Assembly: GCA_947258875.1 (NCBI GenBank)
Contig: CAMYKB010000005.1
Coordinates: 52,608-116,607 of the forward strand
Reading direction: 5' to 3'
Length of the DNA stretch: 64,000 bases
DNA from: an uncultured Gammaproteobacteria bacterium
Lineage (GTDB): Bacteria; Pseudomonadota; Gammaproteobacteria; CAMYKB01
Shown here: piece after piece, positions 20,875 through 30,477 of the stretch
Layout of the letters: each line of letters begins with the position of its first letter
Numbering within the stretch: the first letter of the stretch is position 1
Notes under the pieces: model-generated
Databases searched by the model: none
What the model was told of the DNA's origin: nothing
What the model saw: only the letters and a program-made list of their open reading frames with translations
Position numbers and translations under genes: made by a program

Positions 20875-21413
20875 TGAACGACATAGCACAACAAGACTTA
20901 CTGGATGCCATAGAGCAAGGAAAGCTTGGTGAAACCGAGGGTGACCTGCAACTCGACAGCGCCGCATTAAACAGGGCTGCGGTTCTCAGTCTTGCATCAC
21001 AGGCCAGCCAGCGGTTGTATATTACCAGTCGCTACCTGGATGCCATGTTGTATGACAACGCCGAGTTCGTTGAAGCCGTATCAAAACTGGCGCGCAACAA
21101 CCGTTTTTCCATCATCCGAATTCTCATCAATGACCCGGAACCTGCGATCAAGCAAGGCCATCGTCTTGTCAGTCTGGGCCGACGTCTCAGTTCGTCTATA
21201 GAAATTCGCAGGTTTGGCGATGAATTCCGTAACTATAACGAGGCCTTCCTGGTTGCCGATACTTACGGCGTAATGCATCGTAAAAATGCAGATTTATATG
21301 AGAGCAGCCTGAGTTTCAAGGCGCCATTAAAAGTCAGGGAATTGATCAAGGCATTCGATGTGATGTGGAAACACAGTATCCAGGATTCCGATCTTAGAAG
21401 GCTCGATTTGTGA
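20874..21413 (+). CDS. DUF7931-like protein, function unknown
   Basis: A 179-residue protein whose ATG overlaps the GNAT stop (ATGA). The pattern (RLYITSRYLDAMLYDNAEFVEAVSKLARNN, IRILINDPEPAIKQGHRLVSLGRRLSS) recalls proteins found directly after this GNAT type in Pseudomonas and relatives. The segment from the TSRYLD stretch to the INDPEPAIKQGHRLV stretch looks like a phospholipase-D-type fold without an HKD motif, so catalysis is doubtful. Tight coupling to the GNAT suggests a shared job, which is unknown. Confidence 0.65.
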   Translation: MNDIAQQDLLDAIEQGKLGETEGDLQLDSAALNRAAVLSLASQASQRLYITSRYLDAMLYDNAEFVEAVSKLARNNRFSIIRILINDPEPAIKQGHRLVSLGRRLSSSIEIRRFGDEFRNYNEAFLVADTYGVMHRKNADLYESSLSFKAPLKVRELIKAFDVMWKHSIQDSDLRRLDL

Positions 21414-22216
21414 GGCGGTTATTATTCAGTATGCTGGCACTGCTACTTATGATAACGCCAGTGCAGGCCGGACAAAACGATCCGTTGGAAATCATTACAC
21501 TGCAACACCGCATGGCAGCGGATGTGATACCTATCATTCAGCCAATGCTAAAAGCAGATGATTCCATCACGGGCTACAATAATCAGCTGATATTACGAAC
21601 CAGTAAATCCCGCCTCTCCGAAATTCACAGCTTGCTTGAATCACTGGACCGTGCACCCCGCAATCTACTCATTAGTGTTGATAATTCGTCATCCGCTAGC
21701 GGGCAAGATCGTAGCATTGAGGGATCGACACATCTCTATAGCAGCTCACGTACAGGTGCTGACATCAATGTTGATGTTAAGGGGCGCAGCCACCGTAGCA
21801 ATGCCGATGGCAGGTACCAATTACGCGTCCTCGAAGGGCATGCAGCAGTCATTGAAACAGGACGAGATACACCCTATCAGGGTTATGAAGTTATCGAAGA
21901 CCGCAATGGCCGTATTATCCGCAAACATATTGATTATCGCGAAGTGCGTAGCGGCTTTTATGTCGTGCCTCAAGTCATCGGTCAGCGCGTCGATCTGGAA
22001 ATTGTGCCACAGCAGGAATCACTGTCTGACAAAGCTGATGGCAGCCTCAAGTTGCAACACATTGATACAGTCGTCTCAGGACGACTTGGTGAGTGGATCA
22101 ACATCGGTGGGATCATGGCCGGCCAGCGTCAGGACTCACGTGGGTTACTGGCGCAAACTCAACGTCGCAGCGACATGCAGACTACGGTTCGTATCAAGGT
22201 TGAGATCATCGATTAG
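21410..22216 (+). CDS. Exported secretin N-domain-like protein
   Basis: A 268-residue protein from GTG 21410, overlapping the previous stop. The signal peptide is LLFSMLALLLMITPVQAG. An N0/NolW-like module follows (LEIITLQHRMAADVIPIIQPML ... NQLILRTSKSRLSEIHSLLESLD), the ring-forming domain of secretins, but the beta-barrel secretin domain is missing. The rest has a Ser-rich stretch and a segment resembling secretin cores (VVSGRLGEWINIGG). It probably binds a periplasmic partner rather than forming a pore. The gene converges on nudF with a 4-base overlap. Confidence 0.7.
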   Translation: MRRLLFSMLALLLMITPVQAGQNDPLEIITLQHRMAADVIPIIQPMLKADDSITGYNNQLILRTSKSRLSEIHSLLESLDRAPRNLLISVDNSSSASGQDRSIEGSTHLYSSSRTGADINVDVKGRSHRSNADGRYQLRVLEGHAAVIETGRDTPYQGYEVIEDRNGRIIRKHIDYREVRSGFYVVPQVIGQRVDLEIVPQQESLSDKADGSLKLQHIDTVVSGRLGEWINIGGIMAGQRQDSRGLLAQTQRRSDMQTTVRIKVEIID

Positions 22217-22812
22217 CACCACATCTCGCGGAGTTTTCTGCGATTGATCTGCAACCACTGTAAGCCGATTATCGCAATTGAATTGCGGATCACACCCTCT
22301 TCCAGCATGCTAAAGGCCGTATTGGCATCGACAGCTGTTACACGTATATCCTCACCTTCTTCTGCAAGGCCGTGTATACCACTCACACCCTCGGCATCGA
22401 CGCGCCCAATAAACAAGGACACATGCTCGGCATAACCGGCCGGTGTAGGGTAGTAGTCATAAACAGGTATCAATGTTTGCAGGGCACAACCCGCCTCTTC
22501 GCGTGTTTCACGATACGCCACCTCCTCTACTGATTCACCAGTTTCAACCAGTCCCGCAATAATCTCCAGCATCCAGGGTCCCTGGGGTGAGGTGATCGCA
22601 CCCGCTCGGAACTGCTCAATCAATATCACCTCATCACGCCGCGGATCATAGGGTAATACAGCTACCGCATGACTATGTTGGCCATGCTGCATCAATTCAC
22701 GCTCCAGTACAGGACTCCATCCACCGTCGAACAGCTCATGACGTAAACGCAGTTTTTCAAGCTTGAAGAACCCCCGATAACACTCTTGTCTATCAATCAA
22801 TTCCCATTTCAT
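22213..22812 (-). CDS. nudF: ADP-ribose pyrophosphatase NudF
   Basis: A 199-residue Nudix hydrolase that splits ADP-ribose to AMP and ribose-5-phosphate. The Nudix box GLVETGESVEEVAYRETREE is complete, ending EEAGC. The upstream segment VAVLPYDPRRDEVILIEQFR and the downstream YPTPAGYAEHVSLFIGRVD match the NudF dimer family. Length is typical. It faces the small gene at 22874 across a short divergent gap. Confidence 0.9.
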   Translation of the reverse strand: MKWELIDRQECYRGFFKLEKLRLRHELFDGGWSPVLERELMQHGQHSHAVAVLPYDPRRDEVILIEQFRAGAITSPQGPWMLEIIAGLVETGESVEEVAYRETREEAGCALQTLIPVYDYYPTPAGYAEHVSLFIGRVDAEGVSGIHGLAEEGEDIRVTAVDANTAFSMLEEGVIRNSIAIIGLQWLQINRRKLREMWC

Positions 22813-22873
22813 AACGTTGATTCCTGTTTTAAGCTAGAATAGCTGTAACTTTAAGGCATGTAGTGGGTAGTCC

Positions 22874-23167
22874 GTGAGCGAACTGGTTACATTGTTACAA
22901 GACTTAATCGGCAAATCCTTGCAATACGAAGGTGCCAGTTACCGGGTAATAGAGGTGTTGCCGGAAGCACCCGCATTGGTGTTGCAATCGGTTATCAACA
23001 ACACTATTCAAGGCAATCAATTCGGTGATGCCCAACGCCGCACACCTACGACACTCACATTACCCGCAACAGTTGGCCCTGACAAAGAATTGCACTCAGG
23101 TATCCGTAGCCTGCTCTCCACCGCAGAGCTTCAACAGCTGCGCACATTGCTGAAACAAAATCCCTAA
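22874..23167 (+). CDS. Small conserved-looking protein, function unknown
   Basis: A 97-residue soluble protein starting at a GTG (GTGAGCGAACTGG). It has a compact N-terminal beta-rich part (SLQYEGASYRVIEVLPEAPALVLQ) and a helical tail (SLLSTAELQQLRTLLKQ). The N-terminal stretch looks like a small barrel, and no catalytic residues stand out. It converges on kdsB with a 4-base overlap. I do not recognise the family. Confidence 0.6.
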   Translation: MSELVTLLQDLIGKSLQYEGASYRVIEVLPEAPALVLQSVINNTIQGNQFGDAQRRTPTTLTLPATVGPDKELHSGIRSLLSTAELQQLRTLLKQNP

Positions 23168-23916
23168 CTGGCAGTAATTAATTTTTCTACTGCGGCAAGG
23201 TCGGCCTGTGTATCGACACCAATACCCGGTGGTGCGGCGCATTCAGCAACATGTATATCTTCCCCATACCATAGTGCGCGCAACTGCTCCAGACGTTCTA
23301 TTTGTTCCAGGCGGCATGCTGGCCTGGCCGTGAATTTTTTCAGATACGCGGCACGATAGGCATATATACCGATATGCCGAAACCCCAGGATTCCCTTTGT
23401 CGGAGCCTTGTCATTATCCAGTCTTTCACAGGGGATCGGTGCACGGCTGAAATATAGCGCATAACCCTGATGGTCGAACACCACCTTGACGGCATTGGGG
23501 TTAATGAATTCTTGCTGAGAAGTAATTGGAACACTTAAGGTAGCAATCGAAGCCCTGTTATATGCATGCAGGTTCTCTGCCGCCTGGCGGATATTTGCTG
23601 CAGGCATTAATGGCTCGTCACCCTGCAGATTGACGACAATATCATTGTCCGCCCATCGCATCATTGCAGCTGCCTCCGCCAACCGGTCTGTTCCCGAGGC
23701 ATGTTCAGCAGACGTCATGCATACTGTGGCACCAAAGGCCTGTGCTGCGCTGCGTACACGCTCATCATCAGTGGCAATGACGACTTCATTGGCGCCACTA
23801 TCAACCGCATGCTCATAGACATGCTGGATCATGGGTTTTCCGGCAATTACCGCGAGGGTTTTACCCGGTAGGCGTTGCGAGGCATACCGCGCAGGAATAG
23901 CAACCTTGAATTTCAC
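23164..23916 (-). CDS. kdsB: CMP-Kdo synthetase KdsB
   Basis: A 250-residue 3-deoxy-manno-octulosonate cytidylyltransferase, activating Kdo with CTP for the inner core of lipopolysaccharide. The nucleotide-binding N terminus IPARYASQRLPGKTLAVIAG is diagnostic. NLQGDEPLMPAANIRQAAENL and YFSRAPIPCERLD follow at the expected spacing. It is the last gene of the envelope block running from comEC. Ten bases separate it from trm112, matching common gammaproteobacterial order. Confidence 0.95.
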   Translation of the reverse strand: MKFKVAIPARYASQRLPGKTLAVIAGKPMIQHVYEHAVDSGANEVVIATDDERVRSAAQAFGATVCMTSAEHASGTDRLAEAAAMMRWADNDIVVNLQGDEPLMPAANIRQAAENLHAYNRASIATLSVPITSQQEFINPNAVKVVFDHQGYALYFSRAPIPCERLDNDKAPTKGILGFRHIGIYAYRAAYLKKFTARPACRLEQIERLEQLRALWYGEDIHVAECAAPPGIGVDTQADLAAVEKLITAS

Positions 23917-23926
23917 TTAGTGATTG

Positions 23927-24118
23927 TCACTTTTTGTATGATTCATACTCTTCCTGAGTCAACTGACGCGCTTCATCCTGTAGCATTACAGGTATCCCAT
24001 CACGGATAGGGTACCCCAGACGCGCCGAAGTCGATATCAACTCCTGTTTATCTTTATCATAAATAAGTGGCCCTTTGGTTACCGGGCATACCAGGATATC
24101 GAGTAATTTTTTATCCAT
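23927..24118 (-). CDS. ycaR: Trm112/YcaR family protein
   Basis: A 63-residue protein from ATG 24118 ([18 protein letters not shown]). The ORF-track start at 24190 extends into lpxK without support. The family is a small zinc-ribbon type fold related to eukaryotic Trm112; here only one cysteine (ILVCPVT) remains, as usual for bacterial Yca[10 protein letters not shown]-type core is present as [15 protein letters not shown]. Its role is unclear, but it sits between lpxK and kdsB in many Gammaproteobacteria. It overlaps the lpxK 3' end by a few bases. Confidence 0.9.
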   Translation of the reverse strand: MDKKLLDILVCPVTKGPLIYDKDKQELISTSARLGYPIRDGIPVMLQDEARQLTQEEYESYKK

Positions 24119-25121
24119 GTCTAGATTTTCCAAGAAGATTAAATAATTGTTCAGAAAAAATGGGTTCGAATGCAACTTCCAACGGCACATACCAGTGATG
24201 CGTCTGCGCGAACCGTCGGCACTTAACAGCGTCTTTTTCTGTCATCAAGACGGGTATTTTATCATTAAATTCGAGGTCACCCGACCTATAAACCTGATGA
24301 TCGGCAAACGCATGTTCATGCAGTCGTAATCCATATGCCTGCAACATCGAGAAAAAGCGCGCCGGGTGGCCGATGCCGGCAATCGCATGGACAGGCTCCT
24401 CATCAAACGATGTCAATGCGCGCCGCACAGAAGGATCCTGAAGATTTACAGCTTCAGCAATATATATACGCATGGCAACTTCATTGAGATTCGGATTCGG
24501 TTTGCTGTTACCGCTATTGCTTACCACGAAGTCGACTTCAGCTAATCGTTTCTGTGGCTCACGCAGTGGACCAGCCGGCAGGCAATAACCATTGCCAAAG
24601 CGGCGCTCACCATCGACCACGGCAATTTCGATATCCCGTGGCAAGCGATAGTGCTGCAGGCCATCATCGGAAACAATAACATTGCAGGCATGTTTTTCAA
24701 TAAGATAATTTGCAGCCCGCAGCCTGTCAGGGTCGACTATCATTGGGCTTTGGGTACTGCTTGCAATCAATACCGGCTCATCCCCCACATCCTCAGGATT
24801 ACTGTTCGGCACGACGTCCATCGGCCATTCACTGGAGCTACCTCCATACCCACGACTGATGATCCCAGGAATATAACCTCGTTGCTTTAATTGTTCTATC
24901 AGCCATATCACCAAAGGCGTTTTACCAGTGCCACCGACAGTGATATTGCCGACAATAATTACAGGCACGGACAAAGGCTGTCTTTTCCCAGCGGTAGCGA
25001 CGTAATAGTAACGCCGTATTGATACGAGCAGACAAAACACTACGGACAGCGGCCACAACAAGTAAGTCAGGATATGCTTCGTATACCAGCTTGCAGCAAG
25101 CTTCTGCTTGAAAGTGTTCAC
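24111..25121 (-). CDS. lpxK: Tetraacyldisaccharide 4'-kinase LpxK
   Basis: A 336-residue membrane-associated kinase that adds the 4'-phosphate to the lipid A precursor. A hydrophobic N-terminal helix ([20 protein letters not shown]) precedes the P-loop [14 protein letters not shown]. The family segments [33 protein letters not shown] and [11 protein letters not shown] are all present. Length is typical. It lies nine bases after msbA, so lipid A synthesis and export are co-transcribed. Confidence 0.95.
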   Translation of the reverse strand: MNTFKQKLAASWYTKHILTYLLWPLSVVFCLLVSIRRYYYVATAGKRQPLSVPVIIVGNITVGGTGKTPLVIWLIEQLKQRGYIPGIISRGYGGSSSEWPMDVVPNSNPEDVGDEPVLIASSTQSPMIVDPDRLRAANYLIEKHACNVIVSDDGLQHYRLPRDIEIAVVDGERRFGNGYCLPAGPLREPQKRLAEVDFVVSNSGNSKPNPNLNEVAMRIYIAEAVNLQDPSVRRALTSFDEEPVHAIAGIGHPARFFSMLQAYGLRLHEHAFADHQVYRSGDLEFNDKIPVLMTEKDAVKCRRFAQTHHWYVPLEVAFEPIFSEQLFNLLGKSRHG

Positions 25122-25130
25122 GCGCCTGTA

Positions 25131-26924
25131 TCAGCGCGATTGATCGGCCGGTTTCCCGGCCAGCATTTCATCGGGCTCTCGTAATTGTAACTGGTACAGA
25201 CTGGCATAAGCACCTTTGCGGGCAAGCAACTCATTATGTGTACCTGATTCGATGATTTGTCCATCGCCCATAACAATAATCCGATCGGCGTTTTCTACTG
25301 TGGACAGGCGATGCGCGATCACCAAAGTTGTCCTGTTTTTCAGCAGTGAGTCGAACGCCGCCTGGATATGTCGCTCGGACTCGGCATCCAGTGAGGAAGT
25401 CGCTTCATCGAGAATCAAAATAGGTGCATCCTTGAGAACGGCACGCGCGATTGCTAAGCGTTGCCGTTGGCCTCCAGATAACAGTACGCCGTTATCGCCG
25501 ATGAGCGTTTCCATACCTTCAGGTAATTTGTTGATGAATTCCATGATGTGCGCAGCTTCGGCCGCCGCAAGAAGTTGTTCACTTGTCACATTGCCACGCC
25601 GGCCATAGGCAATATTGTTGGCGATCGAATCATTAAACAACACCACATCCTGGCCAACATAGGTGATCTGTTCGCGCAACTGCGCGAGGCCTAACTCGCG
25701 AATATTGATGCCGTCGAGAAAAATCTCACCACTTGCAGGTTCGTAAAAGCGCGGCACTAGATTGACGAGAGTGGATTTGCCACTGCCAGAACGGCCTACC
25801 AGCGCTACCGTCTCACCTGGCTTTACCTTGAAAGAAATGCCTTTCAACACATCGCCTTTAGCTACATCGTAGCGAAATTGGACATCACGGAATTCGATCT
25901 CACCAGAAACCTCGCCGTGATGGTTTGTTGACTGGTCAAATTCCTGTTCTGTGTCTAGCAGCTGGAAAATACTCTGACCCGCGGCTATACCCTTTTGCAA
26001 GGATTCGTTAATCATGGTCAAGCGCCGCGCTGGGGTTAAGAGCATCGCCATGGCAAAGATAAACGAAACAAAGGTGCCGGCGGAAACATCTTCCCTGACC
26101 GAATCACTAAAGGCGACAAATATGATGCCGGCAAGCGCAGAACCCACAATGAACTGCACTATCGAGGTACTGAGGGCTTTGGTAGCAACCATTTTGAGTT
26201 CCAGCATGCGATTGCGGTCATTTACCTTATCAAACTGGTGGTTCTCGTAATCATGCCCACCAAAAATCTTGACGACCTTGTGTCCGCTGATCATCTCTTC
26301 CGTGACATGCGTGATATCACCCATCGATGACTGGATACGATGACTTATGCGGCGAAAGCGGCGTGTGACAAATACCACCACTGCGGCGATCAGCGGTGCA
26401 GTCAGCAGAAATGTCAGGGTCAACACCCAGTTGTGATAAAACATCAGCGCCAATAATGCGATGATTGTAAGCGTATCCCGTACCACCACTGTAAAGGCCT
26501 GTGAGGCCGCTGTTGCGACCTGTTGCACATTGTAGGTGATCTTGGAAACCAGTTGCCCCGCAGAACTGCTGTCGAAATATGACACCGGCGCATGCAATAA
26601 GTGGTTGAACATTTCACCGCGCAGACGCTTGACAACCTGCTGCCCGACATTCGACATGAAATACGTCGACAGGAAATTGCCCAGGCCACGTACCAGCAGT
26701 GCCATCACCATCAACAGTGGCAGCCATCGAATCATTACGGGATCAGCATCGACGAAACCATCGTCTATGACCAATTTCATAAGATAAGCCAAGCCCGCAT
26801 CGGTTGGCGCATACACAGCCATACCCAGAATAGCCAAGCCAAAATATCGGGCATGGGCCATCGAATATGAAAGCAAGCGGCGATATACCATACCGCCACT
26901 GTAGTACTGATCGGGTTGCGGCAT
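25131..26924 (-). CDS. msbA: Lipid A export ABC transporter MsbA
   Basis: A 597-residue half transporter with a six-helix membrane domain and a C-terminal ATPase, acting as a homodimer to flip lipid A-core across the inner membrane. Walker A is GRSGSGKST, the signature motif LSGGQRQRLAIARA and Walker B ILILDEATSSLD. The membrane part includes DAGLAYLMKLVIDDGF and the coupling segment SSMGDITHVTEEMISGHKVVKIFGG typical of MsbA. The lpxK neighbour supports MsbA over other exporters of the same fold. Confidence 0.95.
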   Translation of the reverse strand: MPQPDQYYSGGMVYRRLLSYSMAHARYFGLAILGMAVYAPTDAGLAYLMKLVIDDGFVDADPVMIRWLPLLMVMALLVRGLGNFLSTYFMSNVGQQVVKRLRGEMFNHLLHAPVSYFDSSSAGQLVSKITYNVQQVATAASQAFTVVVRDTLTIIALLALMFYHNWVLTLTFLLTAPLIAAVVVFVTRRFRRISHRIQSSMGDITHVTEEMISGHKVVKIFGGHDYENHQFDKVNDRNRMLELKMVATKALSTSIVQFIVGSALAGIIFVAFSDSVREDVSAGTFVSFIFAMAMLLTPARRLTMINESLQKGIAAGQSIFQLLDTEQEFDQSTNHHGEVSGEIEFRDVQFRYDVAKGDVLKGISFKVKPGETVALVGRSGSGKSTLVNLVPRFYEPASGEIFLDGINIRELGLAQLREQITYVGQDVVLFNDSIANNIAYGRRGNVTSEQLLAAAEAAHIMEFINKLPEGMETLIGDNGVLLSGGQRQRLAIARAVLKDAPILILDEATSSLDAESERHIQAAFDSLLKNRTTLVIAHRLSTVENADRIIVMGDGQIIESGTHNELLARKGAYASLYQLQLREPDEMLAGKPADQSR

Positions 26925-26932
26925 ATTCAGTA

Positions 26933-27352
26933 TTACTTGGTTTCGGTCCTGCTGGTGGCTATCGATAATCGGGTAATTCCCAGACGGGCAGCAGTATCCA
27001 TTGCGGTAACAACAGATTGATGAGGCGTGCGTGCATCGGCCCTGATCACCACGGGTTTGTTTTCCTGGCCGTCAATCGCCTTACTGATTGCTGCGTATAA
27101 TGTTTCCTGAGAAGAGTCGACCAGCGCATTGCCATTCAGATAATAATGGCCTTGGATGTCAATCGAGATATCCAGCGGCTTCATGGCCTGCTCCGCAGAT
27201 TTCGCCGTTGCATCAGGTAGGTCGATACGCAATTCGGAATAGCGATCAAATGTAGTTGTAATCATAAAGAAGATCAGCAACAGGAAAACCACATCAATGA
27301 GTGGGGTCAGGTTGACGTCCACATCCTCTATCTTGTTTGACTTGAAATTCAT
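26933..27352 (-). CDS. exbD: ExbD/TolR family biopolymer transport protein
   Basis: A 139-residue inner-membrane protein with one N-terminal helix (VNLTPLIDVVFLLLIFFMITTTF) carrying the conserved proton-channel Asp in PLIDVVF, and a periplasmic domain. With ExbB it forms a proton-driven motor that energises TonB or a related partner. No tonB is adjacent; in this gene order (comEC-exbB-exbD-msbA) the pair is often separate from tonB. Its ATG overlaps the exbB stop by four bases. Confidence 0.9.
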   Translation of the reverse strand: MNFKSNKIEDVDVNLTPLIDVVFLLLIFFMITTTFDRYSELRIDLPDATAKSAEQAMKPLDISIDIQGHYYLNGNALVDSSQETLYAAISKAIDGQENKPVVIRADARTPHQSVVTAMDTAARLGITRLSIATSRTETK

Positions 27353-27987
27353 GCGGCCTGGCTGGGCACCTCTCCCGACCTGGTCTTTCTATTATGCATA
27401 ACCTCAACCAGTTTGATGGCTTCACGCTCCATACTGATCACCAATGCCTCGATGCGGCGCCTGAAGAAGCGGTAAAAAGCGAGACTGGGTATCGCGACTG
27501 TGATGCCGGCAGCCGTTGTTAGCAGAGCCGTGGAAATACCACCGGCCAGCTCACCTGGATCTCCAACCCCGACACTGGTAATGACACTAAACACCTTAAT
27601 CATGCCAACGACCGTGCCCAGCAAACCCAATAGCGGTGTAATCGCCGCAATAGTACCGAGAGTATTGATAAAGCGTTCGAGATCGTGGACAACATGTCGG
27701 CCGGCCTCCTCAATACTCTCTTTCATGATTTCCCGGTCATAATGCCGATTGAGCAAGCCGGTAGCGAGAACACGCCCCAAGGGAGAACTGTCACGGATAC
27801 CAAGGATGCGTTTCTCGTCGAGCTGATTCTTTTTCTGCCAATGCCAGATTTGCGCAACAAGATGCTTCGGCATTACTCGCTGTGGCCGCAGGGTCCAGAA
27901 TCGCTCAACGATAATGGCCAATGCGAATACTGAGCAGGCAATTATCGGCAACATCAACCATCCACCGGCCTTTATGATTTCAAACAC
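27349..27987 (-). CDS. exbB: ExbB/TolQ/MotA family proton channel protein
   Basis: A protein of about 212 residues from a GTG at 27987 (MFEIIKAGGWLMLPIIACS). The ORF track starts at 28038, but the extra 17 residues do not resemble the family. Three membrane helices are visible, including IAAITPLLGLLGTVVGMIKVF and STALLTTAAGITVAIPSLAFY, the two conserved channel helices. It pairs with ExbD to use the proton gradient. An AGAAGG sequence lies about a dozen bases upstream of the chosen start. Confidence 0.9.
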   Translation of the reverse strand: MFEIIKAGGWLMLPIIACSVFALAIIVERFWTLRPQRVMPKHLVAQIWHWQKKNQLDEKRILGIRDSSPLGRVLATGLLNRHYDREIMKESIEEAGRHVVHDLERFINTLGTIAAITPLLGLLGTVVGMIKVFSVITSVGVGDPGELAGGISTALLTTAAGITVAIPSLAFYRFFRRRIEALVISMEREAIKLVEVMHNRKTRSGEVPSQAA

Positions 27988-28089
27988 GGATGTGGCAACC
28001 TTCTGTTTATGTTGAAAAACGGATGCTAAGGGCAGCAATCATACTGTATTTGCCATGCTGACTAAATGCCTTATTTAAGGAACCTCTGA

Positions 28090-30405
28090 TTACCTCTCGG
28101 TCGTGGCGGGCATTGACGTCCAGTAACGTCTGCCAGTGTGTCGATACCTGTCAAGCAGCTCAACTCCGTTCTGTGGATGAATCCTGAACGCCATTGCGCC
28201 CGTCTCGGCAGTTATCAGCACCTCAATACCACGATCCTCGTAGCGTTTCACGATATCTGCCTTAGGAAAGCCAAAACGGTTTCGATAACCGCTGGATACC
28301 AGTGCATAATCTGGATTCACGGCCCCAACGAATGCTGTGGTTGAGGAAGTCCTGCTACCATGATGAGGCACCAGTATGATGCTACTGCGCAAGCTGTCAC
28401 CGTACTGCCTGAGCATGGTCTTCTCGGCATGGGATTCGATATCACCCGTCAGTAGCACCGAGCCGCCGGCATTACTAACTCGTAGCACACAGGAGCGATT
28501 ATTGTCTGTGGAATACCAGTCTGCAGCCGGACCCAGGACATTAAACTGTACGTTGTCCCATTGCCACTGTTGACCAGCCACACATTGTTGGACAGGAGCA
28601 TGGTCTATCTTCTTGTCGGTACTGTGAATAACCTGTCCGACGCTGATACCTGCCAATAACGCCGTAGTTCCACCGATATGGTCATTGTCACCATGGCTGA
28701 TCATCAGGGTGTCAATGCCGCGAACTCCCAGTTTCCTCAAATAGGGCAATATCACGGCGTCGCCGGCATTGAAGGTATTACTGAAACGGGCGCCCGTGTC
28801 GTAAACAAGCACATGCTCACGCGTCTGGATGACCGCAGCCAGTCCCTGCCCTACATCCAGCAGGGTCATACGGAATTCACCGACATCCAATGAGTCGCCA
28901 TCCGCAACCAATAACGGCGCTAACATCACCACACCAAGCCAGCGTGCAGGCCAACCGCGAGGCGCTAACAGCAGTAGCACACCCAAAACAGCGGGCCACA
29001 TCGCCCAGCCTGGCGGTGCATGCTGCCATTTTGCGTGGGGTAATGTGGCAAGCATTTCCAGCAAATGCCACATCAAATCCAGCGTATGATCGGCGACCCC
29101 CAACAGCAACTGACCCAATGGCGCCCACAACAGCAGCATTGTCGACCCCAACAGGGTCAGGGGCACAACAACAAAACTGACCCAGGGTACTGCAATAAGA
29201 TTCGCCAGCGGAGCAACAAGCACAGAACGCTGAAAAAACAGCAGCCCAAGCGGTAACAAACCGACCGCCAGTACCCACTGAAGCTTCCCCCATGATTGCC
29301 AGCCTCGCAGGCGATCATGGAGACGGCCCGCCATTACATAGGCTATACAGGCTACCGCGGTAAAGGAAAGCCAGAAACCTGCTGACATCACCGCCAGTGG
29401 ATCCCATAACAATACCGCCAGCAGCGCCACAGAAAGCACCTGAGATACGGTTATTGTGCGCCCCGTCGTCGTGGCTACCAATACCACCGTTAACATCACT
29501 AATGCCCGTTGTGTCGGTACCGTAAATCCCGCCATCAAGGCATAGAACAGAGCAAATATGATAGCTGACAAGGCGGCGGCACGCTGCGCCGGAAACGCAA
29601 GGCAAAGGCGGCTACTATAGCGCCACAGCCGGAATACCACCCAGAAAACCAAGCCAGCCACAAGTCCAATATGCAGACCCGAGATCGCCAGCAAATGATT
29701 GGTGCCGGTATCGATCAATAATTGCCATTGATGAGGCTCGATCCCACCACGTTCGCCAACAGTCAAAGCTGTCAACACACCGATATTATCGCTCGCCGGC
29801 AAGGCCAGCCTCATGCGGTCATGCAATGACTGCCGCAACCGCCCAATAGGCCGAGACAGGCGGCTTACCGGCAATTGTGCATAGGCCTGCTTGCTTCTGA
29901 CATATCCTGTGGCGCGCACTCTGTGCTGGAACAACCAGGCCTCATAGTCGAAGCCACCTGGATTCATGAATCCCCAGGGCCGTTTCAGGCGCACTGTGAA
30001 GGTCCAACGTTGTCCCAGCCGCAAATTCGGTGCGTCACCGTACCAACTCAGCCGGATATGCTGCGGTAAGTGATGGATCAATTGACCATCAAGTTCTGCC
30101 GACTCAGCATCAAAATAGAAACGTGTCCTGCGCTCATTTTTTTCCGGTATGGAATCGATAATGCCAGTGATTTGCAAGTCTTCACCTTCGAGTGAAGGTT
30201 CCAGCGAGGGTGCTATCTGCAACTGCGCGTGCATCAAGGCCCACAAGAAGCCGATGCCAAGCATCAATGGGAACCTGAACCGCGGGCTATACCACAACAG
30301 CAATACAAGCAGCGGTAGCAAAACAACCCAATACCCTGTCGGCAACAGTTCGAGCTGTTGCAGGATTAGCACACCAAACAAAAACCCCGACGCAGCCATT
30401 TTCAT
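28090..30405 (-). CDS. comEC: ComEC/Rec2 DNA uptake channel
   Basis: A protein of about 771 residues from ATG 30405 (MKMAASGFLFG). The ORF-track start at 30534 would run into the divergent DUF2062 gene. Domains in order: N-terminal helices with a DUF4131/OB-like segment (GEDLQITGIIDSIPEKNERR), the Competence multi-helix domain (ISGLHIGLVAGLVFWVVF), and a C-terminal metallo-beta-lactamase domain with SHGDNDHIGG, LLTGDIES and PHHGS. ComEC carries single-stranded DNA across the inner membrane during transformation, and the MBL domain may degrade the other strand. It is the first gene of the envelope block. Confidence 0.93.
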   Translation of the reverse strand: MKMAASGFLFGVLILQQLELLPTGYWVVLLPLLVLLLWYSPRFRFPLMLGIGFLWALMHAQLQIAPSLEPSLEGEDLQITGIIDSIPEKNERRTRFYFDAESAELDGQLIHHLPQHIRLSWYGDAPNLRLGQRWTFTVRLKRPWGFMNPGGFDYEAWLFQHRVRATGYVRSKQAYAQLPVSRLSRPIGRLRQSLHDRMRLALPASDNIGVLTALTVGERGGIEPHQWQLLIDTGTNHLLAISGLHIGLVAGLVFWVVFRLWRYSSRLCLAFPAQRAAALSAIIFALFYALMAGFTVPTQRALVMLTVVLVATTTGRTITVSQVLSVALLAVLLWDPLAVMSAGFWLSFTAVACIAYVMAGRLHDRLRGWQSWGKLQWVLAVGLLPLGLLFFQRSVLVAPLANLIAVPWVSFVVVPLTLLGSTMLLLWAPLGQLLLGVADHTLDLMWHLLEMLATLPHAKWQHAPPGWAMWPAVLGVLLLLAPRGWPARWLGVVMLAPLLVADGDSLDVGEFRMTLLDVGQGLAAVIQTREHVLVYDTGARFSNTFNAGDAVILPYLRKLGVRGIDTLMISHGDNDHIGGTTALLAGISVGQVIHSTDKKIDHAPVQQCVAGQQWQWDNVQFNVLGPAADWYSTDNNRSCVLRVSNAGGSVLLTGDIESHAEKTMLRQYGDSLRSSIILVPHHGSRTSSTTAFVGAVNPDYALVSSGYRNRFGFPKADIVKRYEDRGIEVLITAETGAMAFRIHPQNGVELLDRYRHTGRRYWTSMPATTER

Positions 30406-30477
30406 AGCGTATAAACGTATAATATGGATAATGTGGGCCGCGTATACAGGCCTGCTGTAAACTGATACCGAGAACCA

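Noticed and set aside
24160-24180. GGGTTCGAATGC, resembling a tRNA T-arm
   Set aside because: It lies inside lpxK, with no matching acceptor stem or anticodon arm nearby.
28076-28091. TAAGGAACCTCTGATT repeated exactly at 50254-50269
   Set aside because: About one identical 16-mer pair is expected by chance in 64 kb over both strands, so two copies alone do not show a mobile-element end.
28877-29605. Minus-strand ORFs 28877-29293 and 29315-29605
   Set aside because: They are alternative frames of comEC, whose own frame has clear domains.
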